19,665 nucleotides of DNA from DUZB01 sp964407525 (GTDB lineage: Bacteria; Desulfobacterota; DSM-4660; Desulfatiglandales; Desulfatiglandaceae). Within the stretch, counting starts at the first letter, position 1. Each line of letters starts with the position of its first letter. Made by a program: the position numbers and the translations under genes. The stretch spans positions 1 to 19,665 of the forward strand of contig CAYOWC010000062.1 in assembly GCA_964407525.1 (NCBI GenBank), read 5' to 3'. Below are positions 7,128 through 14,489 of this stretch, one piece after another. The notes under the pieces are model-generated. The model did not search any database. It saw only the letters and a list, made by a program, of their open reading frames with translations, and had not been told where the DNA came from.

Positions 7128-7237
7128 AGGGAACTCCTGATTCATGCAGATATGGTCGTGGCAGAATGCCACTCACACAGGGTGGAAACCCATGACCCGA
7201 ACCTTCCAACCTTCTGAACTTCTTCACCCAAGCGTGA

Positions 7238-7272
7238 CTGCCTTCTGCCTACTACTTACTGCCTACTGTCCT
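7238..7272 (+). repeat. heptamer tandem array (CTGCCTA x5)
   Basis: Five 7-mers read CTGCCTT, CTGCCTA, CTACTTA, CTGCCTA, CTGTCCT. The array ends exactly at the stop end of the radical SAM gene. Confidence 0.65.
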
Positions 7273-8802
7273 TTACCCTCTTCCGCTTTTCCTCGTCAGT
7301 ATTGTCTTCATCACATCTTCATCCATTAGCTCCAGGTCGGAAGGGAGGATGTTTCCATGGATATCGTGCCTGATAATGGGAATGTCCGAGCTGATATAAC
7401 CGTAGGCAAGGTTGTGTTCATTCTGTTCGTCCTGAAGGATGGACTGTTTCGGCAGTTGCAGGGGGTTGTCCATTCCGCATTCTCTCAAGATGCTGATGAT
7501 GTAGTTCTTCCCTGTGGAGAGGTTCATCTGGGATGGTTCTTTAGAAGGTTCAAGCAGTTTCTCCCTGGTGTGGAGCAGTTCCAGGTTCGGGAAGGTGCTT
7601 AGAATATTCATATGAAATGCCGCCCTGAACCCCTCGTGGGTCAATCTCTCCTTCAGCTCGGCTATCCTCTTGTAGTTTGTTTTCACATCTTCTGCATCTC
7701 GGTACGGTAGATCCAGAATCAGGGAGATTTCCAGGAAGATGCTTCTGTCCATGTATTTGACCATGCTGTCCACGGCCATTTCGATGTCTTGAAGGGTATA
7801 CCCTTTATCCACCTGTTTCAGGGAAAAATCGGAGGTGGTTTCAAGACCTATGAGCAGGCAGTTCGTATACCGGTTCAAAAACTCGATATATTTTCGGCTC
7901 TTGAGCATCGATATCCCGGTGTACACGGTGATGTGAAAGTTTTTTATCTGTTCAAGAACCTCCGCCACCCTTTGAGAACTGCTTCTGAAATAGGAATCTA
8001 TAAAGCGTATATGATCAGAGCCAAATTTTTTCATGAGGCTGTGGATGGAATCGGAAATTTCAATGGACCGACGGTCTGCCATAAAATTCATTCGGGGAAG
8101 TTCCCTGTATGTACAGAATTTGCACTTCCCATACCAACAGTGATTGCTAAACCCCATATGAATGGGTATGGACCTCTTATCGGGATAAAAATCTTCCAGA
8201 AAGTCACGCCGGCAATCAAAAACTGTTCCATAGTCATTTTCTGTTATGGCCGCATCTTTCCATTCCCTGATAATCTGATAAACATCCGTGGTCAGGTCGA
8301 TATTGCCTGATAGAATAATTAAATTTTCCACGAGTAGTGAGGGTGGAACGCCCATTGTCTTCAGAAAATTGCGAATGAAAGAGGGAGAGAGCCCTATATT
8401 GATGAGTGGGCCTCCCAGAACAACTTTTCGATTCCTTTCCAACAGGTCTTTTACAATGAGAAGATCGCAGAAATTAAGGCATGTGAAGACATGATATTCG
8501 TCATCGCTGTCGGCAAGGATAAACTCGTCAAAATATCCCTGGGCCATGAATACGTAGAAGATATTGTTTACCATATACTTCTGTTTGAGAAACCGCATGA
8601 CGTTCGGGGAAAACCTGGAGGCCGCCTTTGAAAGAATCTTGTCGTATAATTCCGTGTCGGTGTTGGAGGAAAAGGCCCTTACCGGCATATCGCTGAACGT
8701 GGTTTGCAGGTTCTTGTTCTGCAATAAGTTTTCTGTGATAATCCTGGTAGCCATGGGGAAAAAAGGTTTGAACAGGGGAGGATAGATATATTGGATTTTC
8801 AT
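7273..8802 (-). CDS. radical SAM protein, B12-binding-type architecture, CX4CX2C cluster motif
   Basis: This 509-residue protein starts with a MKIQYIYPPL strand like that of cobalamin-domain radical SAM enzymes, has a Rossmann-like N-terminal half with VVLGGPLINIG (~127-137), and then the radical SAM domain. The cluster motif is C222-W-Y-G-K-C227-K-F-C230 followed by TYRELPR. Later segments HIRFIDSYF and LLIGLETTSDFSLKQVDKGY (~316-335) match the GxE-type and C-terminal barrel strands of the superfamily. The spacing CX4CX2C differs by one residue from the canonical CX3CX2C. The N-terminal domain lacks an obvious DxHxxG cobalamin-ligand motif, so B12 binding is doubtful. Its ATG overlaps the stop of the PP-loop gene (ATGA), so the two are translationally coupled. 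Substrate unknown. Confidence 0.82.
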   Translation of the reverse strand: MKIQYIYPPLFKPFFPMATRIITENLLQNKNLQTTFSDMPVRAFSSNTDTELYDKILSKAASRFSPNVMRFLKQKYMVNNIFYVFMAQGYFDEFILADSDDEYHVFTCLNFCDLLIVKDLLERNRKVVLGGPLINIGLSPSFIRNFLKTMGVPPSLLVENLIILSGNIDLTTDVYQIIREWKDAAITENDYGTVFDCRRDFLEDFYPDKRSIPIHMGFSNHCWYGKCKFCTYRELPRMNFMADRRSIEISDSIHSLMKKFGSDHIRFIDSYFRSSSQRVAEVLEQIKNFHITVYTGISMLKSRKYIEFLNRYTNCLLIGLETTSDFSLKQVDKGYTLQDIEMAVDSMVKYMDRSIFLEISLILDLPYRDAEDVKTNYKRIAELKERLTHEGFRAAFHMNILSTFPNLELLHTREKLLEPSKEPSQMNLSTGKNYIISILRECGMDNPLQLPKQSILQDEQNEHNLAYGYISSDIPIIRHDIHGNILPSDLELMDEDVMKTILTRKSGRG

Positions 8803-9938
8803 GAATAGTCCTCGATGATTTCTTTCAGAGCTCTAAAAGCCGGATCGGATTGCTTTCCGTTTTTTTCTGCGACAGCCATAATTTCCATCAGAAACATACG
8901 TCTTGACCAATCCAGGGGCTTGTATTTGAGTCCTTGTACTTTTTCAGGGGTTAGCGGTTCGGGGAAACTGGACGGAATTTCCTGTCCAAGGGCCTTGAAG
9001 GCAAGCATGGTGCGAATACATTTGTCGCAAACACAGCAGTTTGTGTCGGGAGAGGAATCAAATTTGTACTGTCCTTCCCAGCACACCTTAAGGTTTTGAA
9101 GGGCTTCGGGCCAGACCGAGAGCGCCTGCAGTTTCTCTATCCTGGTGAAAACCACGTCGTGGTGGATTTCAAAGCTTCGGCTGGAAAGCAGGCGATCCGT
9201 TAAGGGGTGGCTTCCCCAGGGACTCAGGTGCCGGTATGAATGGCTGCTGCCGACAAGACAGCCCCCCCACGATTTTCGGAAAAGCGATGACGCGGAAGCG
9301 ATCACGCATGCGTGAGAGATCCAGAATCTCTTGATGGAAAGGAGATACTTGAGGTTGGTCCTGACGTTGAGAAAGGAAAGGTCGTACTTGCCTTCAAAGA
9401 GCTGCCTGTTTCTATCCACCACATTTTTGCATTGCAGGTCATAATCAATGTTTACATCAAACCCCTCAATATAGAGAATCGCTCCTATCTTGCGACGCTT
9501 TCTCTTGACCGGGCCTTGCCTTAGTACGTGATTCAACGCGCTGAAAGCGCCGTCAACGCCACCCGAAAAACTCAGAATGAGGTCTTTATTGACTTGCTCC
9601 TCTTCCACTTCGCTTTCCGCGGTTATCTCTATTTGTTGGTATTTATCAGGAAACCAGGTATTGAAAATGAGTTGGTATTCTTCCAGATTGTCAAGAAGGG
9701 AGGAAGAAACGGGGCCGTGAACTCTGAGGGAAGCTTGGTCTTCCATCGATTTAAGAAGGGCCGCTATTACGAAAGAGTCCATCAGGTCAAAGGAACAGAA
9801 GTCCCATTGCTCAAAAGGAATTTCATACCAGAGTTTGAGATCCTCGTCGTAGGGGCGTGACAGTTGAACATGAATAATGGATTTTCCAATATCCTCACGA
9901 TGTTCAATTCTGTCTAAGTAAAGATCTAATATCTTCAT
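8799..9938 (-). CDS. QueC-like PP-loop ATP-pyrophosphatase family protein
   Basis: This 379-residue protein has an N-terminal domain of about 115 residues (with VHGPVSSSLLDNLEEYQ at 73-89 and the aromatic NTWFPDKY) followed by a PP-loop nucleotide alpha-hydrolase domain that opens with ILSFSGGVDGAFSAL (121-135). Further conserved-looking blocks are GSHPLTDRLLSSRSFEIHHD (242-261) and a probable zinc site made from C286 and the cluster N-C301-C302-V-C304-D-K-C307, which resembles the QueC-type CX2CX2C knuckle. PP-loop enzymes adenylate a carbonyl or carboxylate; QueC-like members make nitriles or amides. The usual SGGxDS is SGGVDG here. It lies 92 nt after the transporter gene and overlaps the radical SAM gene by 4 nt. 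The GGAG 7-8 nt upstream supports the ATG start. Family assignment is good, function unknown. Confidence 0.78.
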   Translation of the reverse strand: MKILDLYLDRIEHREDIGKSIIHVQLSRPYDEDLKLWYEIPFEQWDFCSFDLMDSFVIAALLKSMEDQASLRVHGPVSSSLLDNLEEYQLIFNTWFPDKYQQIEITAESEVEEEQVNKDLILSFSGGVDGAFSALNHVLRQGPVKRKRRKIGAILYIEGFDVNIDYDLQCKNVVDRNRQLFEGKYDLSFLNVRTNLKYLLSIKRFWISHACVIASASSLFRKSWGGCLVGSSHSYRHLSPWGSHPLTDRLLSSRSFEIHHDVVFTRIEKLQALSVWPEALQNLKVCWEGQYKFDSSPDTNCCVCDKCIRTMLAFKALGQEIPSSFPEPLTPEKVQGLKYKPLDWSRRMFLMEIMAVAEKNGKQSDPAFRALKEIIEDYS

Positions 9939-10030
9939 GGAATAGCTCCGATTTGAAAAAGAATGGGGTCGGACAGGTCGGATCGCCGAGGTATGGGAAG
10001 AATGTTTATTGGCAAGTTTTCAATCAGGCA

Positions 10031-13000
10031 CTATTTATCCATGCCTTGGACTTTGGCGTGCAGACTGCGCAATCTTTCACTCAGTGCCCTGCATATGTGA
10101 AGAGCAATCTGAGGATACTCTCTGACGATTTCGGTAAACTCCTGTTTATGAAGGATCAGGAATCGGGATTCTTCGTCGGTTCGAATGGTGGCAGATCGAA
10201 CGGCGTCCTCAAAAAGGGCCATTTCCCCAAAATAGTCCCCCGCGCCTATGCGTGCCAGTTCAATGTCCTCTCTCCCCGTTTCTCCTGCCTCTTTGATGAC
10301 CGAAACCTCACCCGAAATGATCAGGTACATGCTTTCTCCGGATTCCCCTTCCTTTATGACCGTTTCCCCTGCAGGTTGGTCAATTTCTTCCGTTACGGAT
10401 GCTACTGCAGCCAGTTCACTTACGGAAAGGCCTTCAAAAATATTGATGCCTTTCAGGCGTAGAATTTTATCTGGAATGCTGATTTCCGCTTCCATTTCTT
10501 CCTCCATTTCAACGGTTCCATGGGGTTTTGCATGGGTGGCGCGCTTGGCCATCAGGCTTACAAATCGATTTTCGGATTTTTCAAGGGGTTTCAGGAGTTC
10601 GGAAGCACCTTCTTCCAGGCCCTGCTTTTCAATGATATAAAGGGTCAGAACAACCGTAACCCAGTCATCTTTCTCAATAAAGTAGGAATAAAGGGCTTTC
10701 CTGTTGCTGCCGAGTTTTACAAGTTTAAAATGCTTTCTTCCTGTTCTCAAAAGTTCGGCTGTGGGGATTCCTTCATACAGGGGAATCAGCATCTTGGAAA
10801 GAGAAGCATTCAGGGTTCCGTCCAAGGCTTCCAGACTGTTTGACCTTCTCCTGGCATCCGATGAAAACAGCCCGCGCCAGATGAGTCTCATTTCACCTGA
10901 GCGGTCCTCGGTAGCCAGAACCCGCAGGATGTTTTCCTTCTGAATCTCTTTTTTATTTTCCAGGTGATCAATTAAAAGATCTCTTTCTTTGGTTTCGGGA
11001 AGTTGCGTCAGGGCATCAATTTCAACAATGTGGGTATAACATTGTTCAACCTGTGCGCTGGCGAATCTGAAAATATCCAGGTTTTTGATGTTGAGAGATT
11101 CCAGGAGTTCGAAAATGCCCTCTCGAATTTTTCGACGTGGAATATTCAGAGATTCCACAAGGATCTGGGGGTTCTGGTGTTCAGCTGTCTGAATCTTTGA
11201 TTTTGCCAGGAGAAAGATTTCTTCCGCCGGATCATCCATCAGACTGATAACCGTCCTGATATCGTCGTCGCTGTTGAGTTCAAAAGCATCCAGCGCGGCA
11301 AGACGAACTTTCAATTCTCTTGAGGCCAGGTGTGGTTTGGCCAGGTCGTTCAGGTCTTCCGTCCCTATACGGTGAAAGGCAGTGAGGATATAGGAGAAAA
11401 TAGGGGCATTCTCTTCCTTTTCAAGCATTCCTTTCAACTGGGGTATATAGGAGACTTCTCGTGATTCCCCTGCTGCGATAACGCCGGCTTTTCTTTTACC
11501 AGTATCTGCAGCGGTGAGCCAGGCATCGATGGTTTCTTTGTAGGTCTGAGGGGCGTTACGGTAAAGTCCTACCAGTGCATAAGCCCGAATTTCAGGGTCT
11601 GTGGAAACATCAAACAGTTCCTTGCAGAAATCTTTTGAAATCCCTGAGTCCAGTCTGTCCGCGGCCTGAACAAGGGCCAGAGTCAACTCAGGTTTTTCCG
11701 GGTCGGCCAGTTCCTTGAAAAGAGATATGGCTTCCTTGCCGGCGTCCGGTGAGAGCATGGACAGGAGCTCAATCCTGGTCTTGTCGTCATTTTCTTTCAG
11801 GACAGTGAGAATCTGGGCGTCAAAATTTTCAATGCCCTGCGACTTGAGCAGCTGGGCGTGCCACAGGCAGTCATTCCCTCGCGATGAAAGGAAGGATTCC
11901 AGCAGTTCCGACTGAATTTTCTTGTCCGCAAAAACGTTGCCGATATCTTTGTCTTCGAGAGATTTGAGGTCCAAAATGTTTCTCGATATGAGATCAAGCA
12001 GGATCTTTGGATAGGACTTTTTCAGAAAAAAAGTCGTGGCAATCCAGCCCCCCACAAAAACCATGGCTGCTATGGATAGATACCTCGGTGCGAATAGACC
12101 CTCCGATGCCATAATAATTCCAGAACCGATAAGTATTCCTATCCTCACCACGGTTCCCCTCAGAAAAGGTCGAATAACGGCCCTGTAGGAGATGGGAAAG
12201 AGACCCATAAGAATCGCTCTTGCGGGATTATTCATGGTGGTTCTCAATACGGTAGTGGAGACCCTGGCATACATGGCGGAAATAATATCAAATTTCAGCA
12301 GGAATGCCAGAAAGGCCAGCATGTAATTCATGGGATGAAACATGAGGACGACTGGCAGTCCCCAGCGGCCGTAAACCCTGCCTACAAACAGCAGGATCAC
12401 CAGACTGATGATATTCATGCATCCCCGGAAATAGCCAAAAAAAGTCAGCATGCCATTCTGTGTGGCATAGGTCTCATTGACTGCAAAGGCGAACTGATAA
12501 TTGATGATCGGGATGGCAATATTGGGAAGAAGCGTCAGCAGGATCAGAACTTTTACCAGGGTGGACTCCTTCATAAGAGGACCGATCTTCTTGAATTCTT
12601 CCACCACGGACGGGCGTTTTTTGACTTTCTTGGTTTTCTTTTCTTTCTTATCCGATACCAGGAGACTGGGAAATTTTATCCCCATTCTTTTTACCATGAA
12701 GGCGCCGATCAATGTGGTAATCAGATAGGCAAAAAGCAGGTTGTCCATGTCAATCAGCTTGGCCAGCGATGGGGTGGCGAAACTGCCGATGATCCCGCCC
12801 AGGACACCTCCTGCAGTGATGAGGGGAAACAGGCGTTTGGACTGCCTGGTGTTGAAAAGATCGTTGGCCATGTTCCAGAACACCAGGGCGAGGAGCACTT
12901 CATACTGGGCCTTGAGTATCCAAAACAGGGGATAGATGAGGTCAAATCCCAGGGGGATTAAAAGTCGAAGGCCGGCTACGGATACACCACAGAATATGAA

Positions 13001-13261
13001 AAGGCGGGAAAGCATGCGACTTCCTGCCATCCTGGCCATGATTCCCGTGAGGAATGCCATAACAAAAAAGGTGGAGATGGAGTTAATTACATTGACAACG
13101 GGCAGGTATTCAACCCCGAATCTTTTGAGGAATGCTGTTTCCGCGAAGTTGTTGAACAAGATGCTTGCGGTGCGGATGATGAAAAACAGAAGCACGGTCC
13201 AGAAAAAGAGAGATTTCTCATCTTCATAGATCTTAAGCCATCTTCCGACTGTTTTCAGCAT
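10031..13261 (-). CDS. nucleotide-transporter-like membrane protein fused to HEAT repeats and a cyclic-nucleotide-binding domain
   Basis: This 1076-residue protein has three parts. Residues 1-~425 are polytopic and resemble the ATP/ADP translocase (NTT/Npt) branch of the major facilitator superfamily, including ESKR-like RQSKRLFPLITAGGVLGGII (~139-158), and a charged loop (KKEKKTKKVKKR) near 205-217. Residues ~440-900 form helical HEAT-like repeats. Residues ~941-1076 are a cNMP-binding (CAP-ED) domain, with the phosphate-binding-cassette sequence FGEMALFEDAVRSATI (~1011-1026) retaining the Glu and Arg that contact cyclic nucleotide. The expected action is at the inner membrane, with transport or sensing controlled by a nucleotide; this is inferred from domains. 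AGGGA precedes the ATG. It is first in a same-strand series with the PP-loop and radical SAM genes. Confidence 0.82.
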   Translation of the reverse strand: MLKTVGRWLKIYEDEKSLFFWTVLLFFIIRTASILFNNFAETAFLKRFGVEYLPVVNVINSISTFFVMAFLTGIMARMAGSRMLSRLFIFCGVSVAGLRLLIPLGFDLIYPLFWILKAQYEVLLALVFWNMANDLFNTRQSKRLFPLITAGGVLGGIIGSFATPSLAKLIDMDNLLFAYLITTLIGAFMVKRMGIKFPSLLVSDKKEKKTKKVKKRPSVVEEFKKIGPLMKESTLVKVLILLTLLPNIAIPIINYQFAFAVNETYATQNGMLTFFGYFRGCMNIISLVILLFVGRVYGRWGLPVVLMFHPMNYMLAFLAFLLKFDIISAMYARVSTTVLRTTMNNPARAILMGLFPISYRAVIRPFLRGTVVRIGILIGSGIIMASEGLFAPRYLSIAAMVFVGGWIATTFFLKKSYPKILLDLISRNILDLKSLEDKDIGNVFADKKIQSELLESFLSSRGNDCLWHAQLLKSQGIENFDAQILTVLKENDDKTRIELLSMLSPDAGKEAISLFKELADPEKPELTLALVQAADRLDSGISKDFCKELFDVSTDPEIRAYALVGLYRNAPQTYKETIDAWLTAADTGKRKAGVIAAGESREVSYIPQLKGMLEKEENAPIFSYILTAFHRIGTEDLNDLAKPHLASRELKVRLAALDAFELNSDDDIRTVISLMDDPAEEIFLLAKSKIQTAEHQNPQILVESLNIPRRKIREGIFELLESLNIKNLDIFRFASAQVEQCYTHIVEIDALTQLPETKERDLLIDHLENKKEIQKENILRVLATEDRSGEMRLIWRGLFSSDARRRSNSLEALDGTLNASLSKMLIPLYEGIPTAELLRTGRKHFKLVKLGSNRKALYSYFIEKDDWVTVVLTLYIIEKQGLEEGASELLKPLEKSENRFVSLMAKRATHAKPHGTVEMEEEMEAEISIPDKILRLKGINIFEGLSVSELAAVASVTEEIDQPAGETVIKEGESGESMYLIISGEVSVIKEAGETGREDIELARIGAGDYFGEMALFEDAVRSATIRTDEESRFLILHKQEFTEIVREYPQIALHICRALSERLRSLHAKVQGMDK

Positions 13262-13483
13262 GGGATTCCCTATTCTTTCGTTGTAAGGCCGACAGACTCG
13301 CGAAAAGCCAGATAAACAGACCTTTTCCGAGGGTTATGGCATAAAAACATCCATGGCCGTGATTTTCGTGAGGGTTCTTTGGAATCCTGCCCAGAAAGCT
13401 GTTTATCTGCAACAAGATTGCTATACCTTGCGTCCGGTATAGTGTCAAGGAATTTAAGAGGTGGGAGGTGTTCTTGTGGTTTC

Positions 13484-13714
13484 TTAGCCCCTTTGAATGA
13501 TGTTGGGGACATCGAAACTTGCTTTGATAGCAATGATTGCAGCCTGAATCTGTTTCGCGGGCACGATACCGGAAATAGAGGCGATAGAGCAGTTCAACCC
13601 CAGAATTCGAACACCGGATTGAATGAGAGCAGCATGGAGGTTTTCCGCAATTCCGTAACGGTCTCCGAAGTGGGGACCGTTCATGGAAAAAAATGCTACG
13701 GGTATTAAAGACAT
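13484..13714 (-). CDS. single ACT-domain protein
   Basis: A small protein of 76 residues from ATG 13714, consisting of one ACT-type regulatory domain: IPVAFFSMNGPHFGDRYGIA (first strand and helix cap), HAALIQSGVRILGLNCS (helix and second strand), SIASISGIVP (third strand, with a serine pattern like aspartokinase ACT domains) and QAAIIAIKASFDVP (second helix). Stand-alone ACT proteins usually sense amino acids or regulate partner enzymes; none is identifiable here. A longer frame opens with TTG at 13867 (127 residues, with GGAG 5 nt upstream), but its extra 51 residues have no resemblance to ACT proteins and lie in gene debris, so I prefer the ATG. The ribosome-binding site for that ATG is poor, which leaves the start uncertain. 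Confidence 0.65.
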   Translation of the reverse strand: MSLIPVAFFSMNGPHFGDRYGIAENLHAALIQSGVRILGLNCSIASISGIVPAKQIQAAIIAIKASFDVPNIIQRG

Positions 13715-13884
13715 CTCCGCTTTTCCGTAGAGTTTTCTATGTGCGTATCCTGTATGGTCGGCAGCGGAGTTAAGTAGACAGAACAGTACGTTGTACAGGT
13801 CAGTCCCATATGCCGGGCTCAACGTAAAGAATGCTAGAAGAGCTTTCAACGGTGACAGTTCAGCCAATACTTCTCCAACGACTG

Positions 13885-14489
13885 CTAAATCGGCAATCTC
13901 CTTCCATGCATCCTGATGTCCCTGTACAAGACGAAAACTTCTGCTTCAGGATTCAGCTCTTTGATATGAATTGCATTCTTAATAGCGCTCTGGCAGCAGA
14001 TTCGGGAGCAGTTCTGGTTGTCCTCGTTACGAGACCCCACACATTGGATCATGACTACCCTTTTGAGATCGGATGCGCCTTTTATCTCAAGTCGTTTTCC
14101 CATGGAGACCTGGGTCATGATTCTTGGATCTTCTCCGTAAGCATATTCCTTGGGGGTATATTCTCTTGCCCCTGTGGCCAGGATGATTACCCCGTGGTCT
14201 ATCCTTCTTTCATACATTCCAGGCCCGACCATGATTTCCGTGGTGAAATTTCCCTTGAAGCCCTCACAAAGCCTACGATAAGAGATTGGGTCAATACCTG
14301 AATCTTCTCGTGGGTAGTTGTTTTTTCAATCAACTCCCCCAGGTATTTCTGGATGTCTGCACCTTCAATGGTGAAGGCGGGGACATCGACTACGCCTCCG
14401 ATATTGATGCCGCAGTTGCAGACGAAAACGCCGATCCTCGGTTCTGCTCCGAAGAGATCCAGTTCATCGGGAATTTCAAGGATTTTTGA
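13885..14489 (-). pseudogene. HdrA-like FAD/iron-sulfur fragment, downstream part of a decayed gene
   Basis: In three frames this stretch holds recognisable HdrA pieces. From 14489 the frame reads RIGVFVCNCGINIGGVVDVP, the HdrA amino-terminal signature, then jumps at ~14371-14380 directly to FTIEGADIQKYLGELIEK, a segment that normally comes more than 100 residues later. A lost base near 14252-14256 shifts the frame before GFKGNFTT, and the rest (MVGPGMYERRIDHGVIILATGA, MIQCVGSR, CSRICC, VLYRDIRMHG) ends at a stop at 13885 where HdrA proteins normally continue. HdrA is the flavin-bifurcation-type subunit of heterodisulfide reductase-like complexes; this copy cannot make it. Confidence 0.8.

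Larger units (their letters stand above)
6942..7272. other. intergenic spacer filled with repeats
   Basis: Between the convergent iorB and radical SAM genes I see no gene. It carries a GCAGAGACGC-type tandem (6975-7001), two oppositely oriented copies of a short palindrome (7030-7052, 7102-7127), an octamer-like stretch near 7198-7222 and a heptamer array (7238-7272). The frames of 60-90 codons here on both strands are composed of these repeats. Confidence 0.6.

Noticed and set aside
12335..12961. 208-codon plus-strand frame
   Set aside because: Antisense to the membrane domain of the transporter fusion; Gln/His-rich shadow translation with no domain features.
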